Made by a program: the position numbers and the translations under genes | Assembly: GCA_027490095.1 (NCBI GenBank) | Contig: JAIXYT010000024.1 | Location: forward strand, 1-42,627 | DNA: 42,627 nt | Direction of reading: 5' to 3' | Origin: Sphingomonadales bacterium | Lineage (GTDB): Bacteria; Pseudomonadota; Alphaproteobacteria; Sphingomonadales; Sphingomonadaceae | The notes under the pieces: model-generated | The model's input: the letters and a program-made list of their open reading frames with translations, nothing else | Database searches by the model: none | Told to the model about the DNA's origin: nothing | Part shown: positions 1 to 8,058 of the stretch, piece by piece | Numbering within the stretch: the stretch's first letter is position 1 | Layout of the letters: every line of letters begins with the position of its first letter

Positions 1-972
1 ATGGGGCATATCCAGCTGAGCCGCCTTGCCGACCTGGTGGTGGTGTGCCCGGCGACGGCGGACCTGATGGCGCGGGCTTCGGCGGGGGTTGCCGATGACC
101 TGGCGACGACGCTGCTGCTGGCGACCGACAAGCCGGTCCTGATGGCGCCGGCGATGAATGTGCGGATGTGGGGGCATGCGGCGACGGTTGCGAACGTGGC
201 GACGTTGCGGGCGCGTGGGGTGACGGTGCTGGAGCCCGACGTGGGGGCGATGGCGTGCGGTGAGTTCGGGCCGGGGCGGTTGCCGGAGGTGCCGGCCATA
301 TTGGCGGCGATCGAGGGCGTCTTCGGCGAAGGGCCGCTGAAAGGGCGGCATGTGTTGGTGACGGCGGGGCCGACGCACGAGCCGATCGACCCGGTGCGCT
401 ATATCGCCAACCGGTCGTCGGGGAAGCAGGGGTTTGCGATTGCTGCGGCTTTGGCCGGTTTGGGCGCGCGGGTGACGCTGGTGGCGGGGCCGGTGACGCT
501 GGCGACGCCTGCGGGCGTGACGCGGGTGGACGTGGAGACGGCGCGCGAGATGGCGGCGGCTGTGGAGGCGGCGCTTCCGGCGGATGCGGCGGTGATGGTG
601 GCAGCCGTTGCCGACTGGCGGGTGGAGGCTGCGCACTCGAAGATCAAGAAGGGGGCTGGCGGGCCGCCCGCGTTGGGTCTGACCGAGAATCCGGACATAT
701 TGGCGGGGCTGAGCCGCCACGCGCAGCGGCCGAAGCTGGTGGTCGGGTTTGCGGCCGAGACCGACGATGTGATCGCGCATGCGCAGGCCAAGCTGACGAA
801 GAAGGGCTGCGACCTGATCGTTGCCAACGACGTGTCGGGCGACGTGATGGGGGGCGAGCGGAACCTGGTTCACCTGGTGCGCGCGGGCGGGGGGGACGCT
901 GTGCCCGAGAGCCGCAGGGATGTGGTTGCGCGGATGCTGGCGGAGCGGATTGCGGGGCTTTTGAATGGCTGA
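1..972 (+). CDS. coaBC: CoaBC bifunctional phosphopantothenoylcysteine decarboxylase/phosphopantothenate-cysteine ligase (5' end missing)
   Basis: Makes 4'-phosphopantetheine from phosphopantothenate and cysteine in coenzyme A synthesis; cytosolic. The reading frame is open at the left edge and the first in-window ATG is an internal methionine, so the N-terminal flavin-binding part of the decarboxylase is outside the window. Visible CoaC motifs are PATADLMA (about residues 17-24), the substrate-recognition segment PAMNVRMW (50-57) and the [10 protein letters not shown] lid near 85. The CoaB ligase domain begins near residue 115 ([19 protein letters not shown], then NRSSGKQG) and carries the KIKK loop near 217. 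The stop overlaps the start of dut by 8 bases, so the two are likely co-transcribed. The family identity is secure; only the true start is unknown. Confidence 0.95.
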   Translation: MGHIQLSRLADLVVVCPATADLMARASAGVADDLATTLLLATDKPVLMAPAMNVRMWGHAATVANVATLRARGVTVLEPDVGAMACGEFGPGRLPEVPAILAAIEGVFGEGPLKGRHVLVTAGPTHEPIDPVRYIANRSSGKQGFAIAAALAGLGARVTLVAGPVTLATPAGVTRVDVETAREMAAAVEAALPADAAVMVAAVADWRVEAAHSKIKKGAGGPPALGLTENPDILAGLSRHAQRPKLVVGFAAETDDVIAHAQAKLTKKGCDLIVANDVSGDVMGGERNLVHLVRAGGGDAVPESRRDVVARMLAERIAGLLNG

Positions 973-1411
973 AGTGCGGGTGGTTCGGATGGCCCATGCG
1001 CAAGGGCTGGAGCTGCCGGCCTATGCGACGGATGGGGCGGCCGGGATGGACGTGCTGGCGGCTGTGGACGCTGATCTGGTTCTGTTGCCGGGCGCGCGGG
1101 CGGCTGTGCCGACGGGGCTGATGATGGCGGTGCCGGCGGGGCATGAGATGCAGGTGCGTGCGCGGTCCGGCCTGGCGCTGAAGGAGGGTTTGGCGGTGCT
1201 GAACGCGCCGGGGACCATCGACAGCGATTACCGGGGCGAGGTGAAGATCATCCTGGCGAACCTGGGCGACAGGAGCTTCACGATCACGCGGGGGATGCGG
1301 ATCGCGCAGCTGGTGCTGGCGCCCTATGTGCGCGGGCGTTGGGCCGAGGTGGAGAGCCTGGACGCGACGGCGCGGGGTGAGGGCGGGTTCGGTTCGACCG
1401 GTCGGCACTGA
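965..1411 (+). CDS. dut: dUTP diphosphatase (dUTPase)
   Basis: Hydrolyses dUTP to dUMP and pyrophosphate, keeping uracil out of DNA and supplying dUMP for thymidylate synthesis; a cytosolic homotrimer in this family. All five trimeric dUTPase motifs are present in 148 residues: AAGMDVLA (motif 1), ARSGLALK (2), [11 protein letters not shown] with the catalytic aspartate (3), RIAQLVLAP (4) and the glycine-rich [10 protein letters not shown] (5) near the C-terminus. The length is normal. The ATG lies inside the end of coaBC, and the TGA shares one base with the next gene's ATG, so translation of coaBC, dut and the MoeB-like gene is probably coupled. Confidence 0.97.
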   Translation: MAEVRVVRMAHAQGLELPAYATDGAAGMDVLAAVDADLVLLPGARAAVPTGLMMAVPAGHEMQVRARSGLALKEGLAVLNAPGTIDSDYRGEVKIILANLGDRSFTITRGMRIAQLVLAPYVRGRWAEVESLDATARGEGGFGSTGRH

Positions 1412-2157
1412 TGCTGTCTGACGAAGAACTCGACCGCTACCAGCGGCATATCGTGCTGAAGGAGGTGGGTGGTGGGGGCCAGGCGAAGCTGAAGGCGGCG
1501 AGCGTGGCCGTGATCGGCGCCGGGGGGCTGGGGAGCCCCTGTTTGCAGTATCTGGCGGCGGCTGGCGTGGGGCAGATCACCATCATCGACGATGATGTGG
1601 TGTCCTTGAGCAACCTGCAGCGGCAGCTGCTGTTTTCGAGTGCTGACGTGGGGCGGCCCAAGGTGGAGGCGGCTGCCGAGCGGCTTCAGGCCTTGAACCC
1701 GCATGTGGTGGTGGAGGCTTTGCAGGTGCGGCTGACGGCGGAGACGGCGCAGAGCTTGCTGAGCCAGCATGATGTTGTGGCGGACGGGTGCGACAATTTC
1801 CGGACGCGCGCTGCGGTGAACCGGGCCTGTGTGGCGCTGGGCATCCCGCTGGTGTCGGCGGCGATCGGGCCGTTCGAGGGGCAGCTGGGGGTGTTTGCGG
1901 GGCATTTGCCGGATGCGCCTTGCTATGCCTGTTATGCCGGGGTGCCCGAGGATGTGCCGGGGACGAGCTGTGCCGATGTGGGCGTGCTGGGGGCGGTTGC
2001 GGGCCTTGTGGGCGCGGCGCAGGCGCTGGAGGTGCTGCGGCTGATCACCGGGTTCGGGGAGAGCCGCGTGGGGCGCTTGTGGTTGTATGAGGGGTTGGGG
2101 GTCGAGGCGCGCAGCATCCGCGTGCGGAAGGATCCGGCGTGCCCGGTCTGCTGCTGA
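1411..2157 (+). CDS. HesA/MoeB/ThiF family adenylyltransferase
   Basis: An E1-like enzyme that adenylates the C-terminal glycine of a small ubiquitin-fold sulfur carrier (MoaD or ThiS type). It has 248 residues. The N-terminal YQRHIVLKEVGGGGQ is characteristic of MoeB/ThiF proteins, followed by the nucleotide-binding VIGAGGLGSP (about 34-43), IIDDDVVSLSNLQRQ (59-73) with the ATP-contacting Asp and Arg, and DGCDNFRTR (about 125-133). Zinc-type cysteine pairs occur as CYAC (about 171-174) and the terminal CPVCC; a conserved cysteine sits in TSCADVGVLG. No MoaD or ThiS partner is encoded in the window, so molybdopterin and thiamine roles cannot be separated. It overlaps the next gene by 19 bases, which suggests a shared role in sulfur transfer (inference). 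Confidence 0.9.
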   Translation: MLSDEELDRYQRHIVLKEVGGGGQAKLKAASVAVIGAGGLGSPCLQYLAAAGVGQITIIDDDVVSLSNLQRQLLFSSADVGRPKVEAAAERLQALNPHVVVEALQVRLTAETAQSLLSQHDVVADGCDNFRTRAAVNRACVALGIPLVSAAIGPFEGQLGVFAGHLPDAPCYACYAGVPEDVPGTSCADVGVLGAVAGLVGAAQALEVLRLITGFGESRVGRLWLYEGLGVEARSIRVRKDPACPVCC

Positions 2158-2456
2158 TCGTTTCGGAAGCCGAGGGCGAGCGCTTTGCCGCCGCCATCGA
2201 GCTGGCGGCGGCGTCTGCTGCGCTGGACCGGGGGGTGGCGGTGCTGCTGCGGGGGCCGGCGGTTAAGGCGCTGGGGCGCGCGAATGTCGCCAAGGCCTTC
2301 GACATGCTGTTCGAGCTGGGGGTGGATGTGGGGATCTGCCAGACGGCGATGGCAGCGCATGGGCTGACGGCGGCGGACCTGCCGCCGGGCGTGGAGGCGC
2401 ACGGGATGGTGGCCTTTCTTGCCGGCCGGGCTGGGTGGCAGGTGGCGATCGTCTAG
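2139..2456 (+). CDS. DsrE/F-like small protein
   Basis: A 105-residue protein beginning LLLIVSEAEGERFAAAIELAAASAALDRGVAVLLRG when read in two halves: a Rossmann-like strand-helix-strand pattern of DsrE/DsrF and peroxiredoxin-like sulfur-relay proteins. One cysteine, in VGICQTAMAAHGL near residue 68, falls where DsrE-type proteins carry the persulfide-bearing cysteine. The GTG start is preceded by AAGGA at good spacing and lies inside the upstream MoeB/ThiF-like gene, so the two are probably translated together and may cooperate in sulfur transfer (inference from context). The stop overlaps the stop of the opposing PEP-CTERM gene. The family call rests on fold pattern and context, not on a strong motif. 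Confidence 0.65.
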   Translation: MPGLLLIVSEAEGERFAAAIELAAASAALDRGVAVLLRGPAVKALGRANVAKAFDMLFELGVDVGICQTAMAAHGLTAADLPPGVEAHGMVAFLAGRAGWQVAIV

Positions 2457-3136
2457 GCTGGGAGGGCGCGGCGTCTCCGCAGGGTCATGCCGGCAAGGCC
2501 GAAGCCGGCGATCATCAGTGCCCAGGTTGCAGGCTCCGGCACGACGGGCGTTCCGCCGGATCCGCCGGCTGCAGGGGCAAAGGTTGCAAAGGTTCCGGTT
2601 GCGGCCGTGTTTGCGGTGTTGGCGACATCGAAGAAGGCGGTGCGGGCGTAGTTGGTGGCCTGCGTGTCGAGGAACATGAACTTGCTGCTCTGCCCGCCTG
2701 CGAGCCCGCCGTCGAAGATGAAGTTGATGTTGCCGACCGCGTTGAACACGAAGGCAAGCGAGGGGCCGATATCGCCGAGCCCATCGGTCCGGTAGTTGGC
2801 ATTCAGGCCGACGACAGGTGCGAAGTTGCCCACCCTGAGCGCGCCGACCGCGCTTGGGGTGGTGCCGGAATAGCCGGTGCCGAAGATCCGCCAATAGAAA
2901 TCATAGGTGCCGTCGTTCGACAGGATCACCCGGGACTGGACGTTCCCGCCGAAAATCCCGTTGCCGGTGAAAAAGCTGAACGCGACCGATTCATCTTCGA
3001 CGATCAGGCCTCCCAGTTGCGGTTCCGCGGCAACGCTGGTGCCCGGCAGGTTGTTGAGCCCGGGGACGAGTGCGACGGCATTTGCAGCGGCCGGCACAAG
3101 CGCCAGCGCGGCTGCGACGACAAGACGGTTGCCCAT
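2453..3136 (-). CDS. PEPxxWA-CTERM sorting domain protein (exported, unknown function)
   Basis: A 227-residue exported protein. The ATG at 3136 is preceded by a strong GAAGGAGAA ribosome site; an open frame extends upstream but without such a site. It has a signal peptide (MGNRLVVAAALALVPAAANA), a central beta-rich region of about 160 residues with no recognised domain, a short Gly-rich linker, and a C-terminal VPEPATWALMIAGFGLAG helix followed by LRRRR. The last part is the PEP-CTERM signal, which in this family directs processing by an exosortase at the inner membrane and goes with export to the surface or matrix. The exosortase is not in the window. The gene stands alone between convergent and same-strand neighbours. 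Confidence 0.85.
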   Translation of the reverse strand: MGNRLVVAAALALVPAAANAVALVPGLNNLPGTSVAAEPQLGGLIVEDESVAFSFFTGNGIFGGNVQSRVILSNDGTYDFYWRIFGTGYSGTTPSAVGALRVGNFAPVVGLNANYRTDGLGDIGPSLAFVFNAVGNINFIFDGGLAGGQSSKFMFLDTQATNYARTAFFDVANTANTAATGTFATFAPAAGGSGGTPVVPEPATWALMIAGFGLAGMTLRRRRALPA

Positions 3137-3265
3137 AAACTTCTCCTTCGAAGACGGTGTCGAACGTCTGGAGCGGTGCACCCCTGCCGGCTCCTGAAGG
3201 CAGTTTTCCTGCTGTGGGCGGAACGATAGCATCCGACCACATTGGGGTCGACTGATTCGGCCGGA

Positions 3266-4588
3266 CTAGTCCGTGACCTGGCTGCTGCGCAGGAGAGGGT
3301 TTTTCCAGGCGTAGGCGGCGAGGATGAGGAGGCCGAGCGCGCTGAGCCAGTAGGGGAGGTGGGGCTCGAGCTCGTAGAGGCCGATGCCGATGGCGGGCGC
3401 GAGGATGAAGCAGGCGCCGTTGACCGCAGTGACGGCGCCGGCGACGCCGCCCTGTTCGGCGCGGGAGACGGCGAGCGAGGAGCCGGCGGTGAAGCCGGGG
3501 CGGGCGAAGCCGAAGCCGGCCGACGCAAGGGCGAAGGCGAGCACCATGGCGTGGAAATCGGGGGCGAGCGCGATGCCTGCCGTGCCGACGGCGGCGAGCA
3601 GCGTGCCCCAGCGCATGAGCTGGGATGGGCTGAGGTTGAGAAGGCGGATGATGCCCCACTGGGCAAGCAGGGTGGCGCCGGCGCCGGCCATGAAGGCGAT
3701 GGAGATGAGGCCGGTGGCGGCGGTGCCCGAAAGGCCCATGGTGGGGGCCTGCTGATCGATGATGAAGAAGCCGATGGCCTGGCCGGTGGCGGCCTGGAGG
3801 GAGCCGGCTGCGAATCCGAAGATCATGAAGGGTTTGATGCGGGGGTCGCGGACCTTCATGCGCTCGCGCGTGCCGGTGGCGGTGGTTTCCTCGGCGGCCA
3901 TTGCGGTGGCGCCGGTGGGCATTCCGCCGATGGAGGGCATGGAGGCCTCTGCCCCGCGCCCGGCCTGCGCGCCGTTCGGGGTGTCGTCGGGGAGGCCCCA
4001 CTGGAGGGCGATGACGAGGGCGAGCGCGATGAGCGCGAAGGCGAACATGGGGCCGGCGAGGCCGACGAGCGGCAGGATGAAGATGGGGGCGATGGCCGGA
4101 CCCAGGATGGTGCCGAGGCCGAAGGCCGACGCGAGGATGGCGAGTGCGCCTGTGCGTTCGGCGGGCGTGGTGCGGCCGGCGACATAGGCCTGGGCGGCCG
4201 GGTTGGCGGCCGAGCCGAAGATGCCGAATAGGCCGCGCGCGATGGTGAAGAGGCCGAAGGTGACGAGCGGGGCGATGAGGCCCTTGAGGCCTGCGAGGAT
4301 GACGGTGGCACACAGCAGCATGGAGATGCCGAAGCCGGCCACGCCGAGCTGCATCAGCCGGCGGCGGCCGTGTTGATCGGAGCGGCGGGCCCAGAAGGGG
4401 GCGCTGAAGGTCCAGAACAGGGCGGAGAGCGAGAAGATGACGGCGATCGCCATGTCGGGGATCTGGATCTCGCGGCCGATGACCGGGAGGACGGACTGGA
4501 GCGCGGTGTTGCCGGCGGCCGTGACGAGCAGGGCGGCGAAGACGAGCGCGAAGTGGGTTCGGGGAAGCGAGGGGGTGGGGGCGGACAC
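3266..4588 (-). CDS. MFS transporter
   Basis: A 440-residue inner-membrane protein of the major facilitator superfamily with about 12 hydrophobic segments. The loop between helices 2 and 3 carries WARRSDQHGRRRLMQLG, a good match to the superfamily signature GxxxDRxGRR. A central hydrophilic loop (about residues 205-250) splits the two six-helix halves. Sequence and position suggest an exporter of the Tet/TCR-like group, but the substrate cannot be read. The GTG at 4588 is the plausible start, giving MSAPTPSLPRTHFALVFAALL, though its ribosome site is weak. It is divergent from the glutathione transferase gene with a 56-base gap that must hold both promoters. Confidence 0.85.
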   Translation of the reverse strand: MSAPTPSLPRTHFALVFAALLVTAAGNTALQSVLPVIGREIQIPDMAIAVIFSLSALFWTFSAPFWARRSDQHGRRRLMQLGVAGFGISMLLCATVILAGLKGLIAPLVTFGLFTIARGLFGIFGSAANPAAQAYVAGRTTPAERTGALAILASAFGLGTILGPAIAPIFILPLVGLAGPMFAFALIALALVIALQWGLPDDTPNGAQAGRGAEASMPSIGGMPTGATAMAAEETTATGTRERMKVRDPRIKPFMIFGFAAGSLQAATGQAIGFFIIDQQAPTMGLSGTAATGLISIAFMAGAGATLLAQWGIIRLLNLSPSQLMRWGTLLAAVGTAGIALAPDFHAMVLAFALASAGFGFARPGFTAGSSLAVSRAEQGGVAGAVTAVNGACFILAPAIGIGLYELEPHLPYWLSALGLLILAAYAWKNPLLRSSQVTD

Positions 4589-4644
4589 CTGTCTCTGCTA
4601 GGACGGGATTCGCGGAAATGCACCCCCTGACCGGAGCATGATCG

Positions 4645-5340
4645 ATGTACAGGCTGCACTATTGGCCGACGCCCAACGGGCACAAGGTGACTCTGCTGCT
4701 GGAGGAGCTGGGGCTGCCCTATAGAATCGTGCCGGTGAACATCCGGCTGGGGGATCAGTTCAAGCCGGAGTTCCTGAAGATTGCGCCGAACAACCGGATG
4801 CCGGCCCTGGAGGACGAGGGCGACGGGGTGCACCTGTTCGAGAGTGGTGCGATCCTGCTGTACCTGGCGGACAAGCATGGGGCCTTCATTCCGTCGGCTA
4901 GCCATGGGCAGGGGCGGGCCGAGGTGCTGCAGTGGCTGTTCTGGCAGATGGCGGGGCTGGGGCCGATGATGGGGCAGGCGAGCCATTTCCGGAACTATGC
5001 GCCGGAGAAGGTGCCCTATGCGATCGAGCGCTACACGAATGAGTCGATGCGGCTGCTGGCGGTGATGGACAAGCGGCTGGCGGACCGGGCGTTCCTGGCG
5101 GGCGCGGATTATTCTATTGCGGACATGGCCTGTTATCCCTGGGCGATGCTGGGCGCGCGGCTGCTGGCGGGTGACACGCCGATGCCGAATGTGGAGCGCT
5201 GGGTGCAGGCGATTGCCGAGCGGCCTGCGACGGGGCGGGCCTATGCGGTTGCGGAGCGGCCCGAGGTGCAGAATGTGGAGATGACTGACGAGCAGAAGAC
5301 GGCGCTGTTCCAGCAGGGGGCGGGGACGGTGCGGCGTTAG
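4645..5340 (+). CDS. YfcG-like glutathione transferase / disulfide-bond oxidoreductase
   Basis: A cytosolic thiol-active glutathione transferase of 231 residues. The N-terminal thioredoxin-like domain starts YRLHYWPTPNGHKVTLLLEE, a close match to the Nu-class YfcG signature PTPNGHK, where Thr/Asn replace the catalytic Tyr or Ser. It continues with PNNRMPALEDE and the glutathione-binding FESGAILLYLA. The helical C-terminal domain contains LQWLFWQMAGLGPMMGQ and the capping-box motif YSIADMACYPW. YfcG proteins have disulfide reductase activity with glutathione; that role is inferred from similarity. It is followed 21 bases later by the D-glutamate deacylase-like gene and may be transcribed with it. 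Confidence 0.9.
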   Translation: MYRLHYWPTPNGHKVTLLLEELGLPYRIVPVNIRLGDQFKPEFLKIAPNNRMPALEDEGDGVHLFESGAILLYLADKHGAFIPSASHGQGRAEVLQWLFWQMAGLGPMMGQASHFRNYAPEKVPYAIERYTNESMRLLAVMDKRLADRAFLAGADYSIADMACYPWAMLGARLLAGDTPMPNVERWVQAIAERPATGRAYAVAERPEVQNVEMTDEQKTALFQQGAGTVRR

Positions 5341-5361
5341 GCGCAGGCAGGGGGGACGACG

Positions 5362-6849
5362 ATGGTGACCTTGACACGACGGCAGTTCGCGGCGGCTTCG
5401 GCGGGGCTTGCACTGGTGCCTTCGGGGCTTATGGCCCGGGATGCCCTGGACCTGGTGATCAGCGGCGGACGGGTGATGGACCCGGAAAGCGGGTTCGACC
5501 GTGTTGCCAATGTGGGCGTGCGGGGCGGCAAGGTGGTTGCGATCACGGCGGAGCCGCTGTCGGGTGGCAAGCGCATCGATGCGCGCGGGCTGGTGGTGGC
5601 GCCGGGGTTCATCGACCTGCACGCGCATGGCCAGTCGCTGCAGGACAGCGACCTGCAGGCGCGGGATGGGGTGACGACCTCGCTGGAGCTGGAGGCCGGG
5701 GTCTATCCGGTGGCGGATTTTCTGGCCGTGCGGGCGGGCCAGGCGCGGATCAACTATGGCGCCAGTTCGGGGCAGCGGTCGGTGCGGATCTTCATGGCGA
5801 CCGGGCTGGGGACGCCGACCTTTGCGTCGCTGACCCCCGAGGTGATGCGGCGGGAGCAGGACTGGGCCTATGCGCGGTTCGACGCGGCCCAGATCGAACG
5901 GATGACGGCGATCGTGCGAAAGGAGATCGCCGATGGTGCGCTGGGTATCGGCCTGATGAGCGAATATCTGCCCGGCGCCAGCCGGGCGGAATCCATGGCG
6001 CTGTTCGGGGTTGCGGCGGCCACGAAGGGCCCGATCTTCTGCCATGTCCGGCGCTCGGTCACGGCGGCCGGGGACGGGCCCGTGGGGCCGATGGAGGAGG
6101 TGATCGCCATGGCGGCGGCGACCGGCGGGCCGCTGCACATCTGCCACATCGGCAGCAAGTCGCTGGGTGCCATCGACCAGAACCTGGCATTGATCCATGG
6201 TGCGCGGGCGCAGGGGCTGGATGTCACCACCGAGGTCTATCCCTATACCGCCGGCAGCACGCTGATCGGCAGCGCGCTGTTCGACAAGGGCTGGCAGGAG
6301 CGGCAGGGCGGCGATTACGGCGACCTGGAATGGCCGCCGACGGGCGAGCGGCTGACCGAGGCGACGTTCGACAAATACCGCCGCGAATACCCCAATGCCG
6401 CCGTCATCCTGCACACCATTCCGCAGCGCACGGTGGATATCGCCATGGCCGATCCGATCGTGATGGTGGCGTCGGACGCGATGCCGTTCATCAAGGGCAA
6501 GGGCCATCCGCGCGGCGCCGGCACCTTTGCCCGCGTGCTTGGAACTTATGTGCGCGAGCGCCAGGTGCTGGGGCTGATGGAGGCGGTGAAGAAGATGACG
6601 CTGATGCCGGCGCAGCGGCTGGAGGTGATCGCGCCAGACATGCGGAACAAGGGGCGGGTGAAGGTGGGGGCGGATGCCGACCTGACGCTGTTCGATCCCG
6701 AGACCGTGATCGACCGGGCGACCTTTGCCGAACCGACCAATGCGTCGGTCGGCATTTCCCATGTGCTGGTGGGTGGGGTGCCAGTGGTGGAGCGGGGGGC
6801 GATCGTTGCCGGAGCGCTGCCGGGCAAGGCGGTGCGGGCCAGCGGCTGA
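5362..6849 (+). CDS. D-glutamate deacylase-like amidohydrolase with Tat signal
   Basis: A 495-residue member of the metal-dependent amidohydrolase superfamily, N-acyl-D-amino acid deacylase branch; members remove acyl groups from N-acyl-D-amino acids. Motifs in order: the LVISGGRVMDPESG strand, the metal site FIDLHAHGQS (about residues 80-89), FCHVRRS and ICHIGSKSLG histidines, EVYPYTAGSTLIGSALF, the late metal-site aspartate in ASDAMPF, and the closing GADADLTLFDP beta-sandwich segment. This order closely matches proteins annotated as D-glutamate deacylase. The N-terminus TRRQFAAASAGLALVPSG is a twin-arginine signal, implying export of the folded metalloenzyme. The ATG follows a GGGGGGA ribosome site. 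It ends 3 bases from the opposing gene's stop. Substrate is inferred. Confidence 0.85.
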   Translation: MVTLTRRQFAAASAGLALVPSGLMARDALDLVISGGRVMDPESGFDRVANVGVRGGKVVAITAEPLSGGKRIDARGLVVAPGFIDLHAHGQSLQDSDLQARDGVTTSLELEAGVYPVADFLAVRAGQARINYGASSGQRSVRIFMATGLGTPTFASLTPEVMRREQDWAYARFDAAQIERMTAIVRKEIADGALGIGLMSEYLPGASRAESMALFGVAAATKGPIFCHVRRSVTAAGDGPVGPMEEVIAMAAATGGPLHICHIGSKSLGAIDQNLALIHGARAQGLDVTTEVYPYTAGSTLIGSALFDKGWQERQGGDYGDLEWPPTGERLTEATFDKYRREYPNAAVILHTIPQRTVDIAMADPIVMVASDAMPFIKGKGHPRGAGTFARVLGTYVRERQVLGLMEAVKKMTLMPAQRLEVIAPDMRNKGRVKVGADADLTLFDPETVIDRATFAEPTNASVGISHVLVGGVPVVERGAIVAGALPGKAVRASG

Positions 6850-6852
6850 CGC

Positions 6853-6916
6853 TCAGCGCCAGGCGCGCTCGTCGTGGAGGGCGAGGTTCCTGAGGGCCTG
6901 CGGGTCGGTGACCTCG
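6853..6916 (-). repeat. 64-bp direct repeat, distal copy (3' end of Crp/Fnr gene)
   Basis: Matches 8995-9058 at 61 of 64 positions in the same orientation; the repeat starts are 2142 bp apart. The copy supplies the last 20 codons and the TGA of the membrane-protein gene. Identity stops abruptly on the inner side at the glutamate codon of the shared EVTD segment. On its outer side it is 3 bases from the stop of the D-glutamate deacylase gene. Confidence 0.95.
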
Positions 6917-8058
6917 CCGTGCCTGTCTGCGGCGTTTGATGGGCAAGCGGCTGGCGGACCGGGCGTCTGCGGAGCATAATCAGGTTGGGCGAAGGCGGCG
7001 ACGGGCCAAAGCAGGAGAGCAACGCCTAGGCCGATTGCAACCGCAAGGGTGGTCGACGGTGGGCCCTTCTGCGCGATCGTTGGGGCGAGTGGTGTGTCTG
7101 ATGGGGTGGGGGCAGTTGCTGCGGCGGGGTCGGTTGCACGACGCAGGGCGCGCAGGCCGGCGGCAAGCAGCCATAGGATCGGGACGATGATGATGTATTC
7201 GGCTGATGCCTTGAGCCGGCCGAACAGGGTTGGCGCTATGATCCCCGGGGCTGCCTGTTCAGCACCATGGAAGATCACTTTCGCGTTTATGGCTTTGCCA
7301 CGCGCCACGACACGGACGCCCGGTTCCTCATCGAACATCAGGAAGCCGATCATGGTTGCGGGGACAGGCTCGGCTTCCCCTGACTGAGGATCCCTGGCGA
7401 TGAATTCGATCGTGTCGCCGGTTTCAACGATATGCTCGATGTCGGTTCGACCGCCACCTGTAATGCTCGCTGGCATCTCCACACTGATCCGAGCAGAACG
7501 CAGGATTGGCGGAGACAGTTTGCCCTCGATCATGCCGCCGCCGACGCGAAGGGTTCCGGAGAACGGAAGTACGAGGAACCGTCCCTTCGGCAGTTCGGGT
7601 GCCTTGGGGCTGCTCGCGGAAGCTGGGTTCGACAATCCCGCGATTGTTCCCGTGATGGACGGGACGGACAGCAGGATCCGCGATGGCGTTGGGATGTCTC
7701 CTGCTTCGGTGCAGTCAAGCGTGGCAGCGGGCGCGTCGCCGGGCTGTTCAATCAGGATGTCGACCCGGCCGTCTGGATTCCGAGCAACCGTGGCAGAGCT
7801 TCCTTCGCTGACGCGCAGGGGGGCGCCGGCGCATTCTGGTATCGGTCGGGTCATCCAGTCGGACGGCCATGGCAATGTGCTGCCCTGGGGAAATTCGACT
7901 TCGACCAGGTCCGTCCGGGCATCGATCCGAAATATGGCCGGGTCTACGCGGAGGATCTGTACGGCCAGGAACGGGATTGCCAGCACGGCCGACAATGCGG
8001 CGAGGTAATCGAACCGCCGCCAGAATTTCGCGTAGGTTGTGGGCTTTATGGGGTGCAA
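6853..8058 (-). CDS. Membrane protein of unknown function with a C-terminal tail duplicated from the Crp/Fnr gene
   Basis: No known family recognised. Translated from the TTG at 8058 it has 401 residues: a membrane segment at about 18-36, a beta-rich soluble domain (40-285) with few charged clusters and two cysteines (76, 116), a second membrane segment at 287-304, a Pro/Ala/Thr-rich linker, and a third hydrophobic segment at 336-357. The last 20 residues end LALHDERAWR and match 18 of 20 at the end of the neighbouring Crp/Fnr regulator; the DNA is a 64-bp duplicate. No ATG gives a sensible start; the TTG overlaps the upstream gene's stop region by 13 bases, indicating coupling, but no good ribosome site is visible. 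G+C is lower than in neighbours (35/60 in the line at 7921). Confidence 0.65.
   Translation of the reverse strand: MHPIKPTTYAKFWRRFDYLAALSAVLAIPFLAVQILRVDPAIFRIDARTDLVEVEFPQGSTLPWPSDWMTRPIPECAGAPLRVSEGSSATVARNPDGRVDILIEQPGDAPAATLDCTEAGDIPTPSRILLSVPSITGTIAGLSNPASASSPKAPELPKGRFLVLPFSGTLRVGGGMIEGKLSPPILRSARISVEMPASITGGGRTDIEHIVETGDTIEFIARDPQSGEAEPVPATMIGFLMFDEEPGVRVVARGKAINAKVIFHGAEQAAPGIIAPTLFGRLKASAEYIIIVPILWLLAAGLRALRRATDPAAATAPTPSDTPLAPTIAQKGPPSTTLAVAIGLGVALLLWPVAAFAQPDYAPQTPGPPAACPSNAADRHGEVTDPQALRNLALHDERAWR

Noticed and set aside
3137-3232. Extension of the PEP-CTERM protein to 3232
   Set aside because: The extra 32 residues lack signal-peptide character, while the ATG at 3136 has a strong ribosome site followed at once by a signal peptide.
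4354-6762. An 802-codon minus-strand open frame over the glutathione transferase and deacylase genes
   Set aside because: Antisense to two clear genes, and its translation is Arg/His/Pro-rich without domains.
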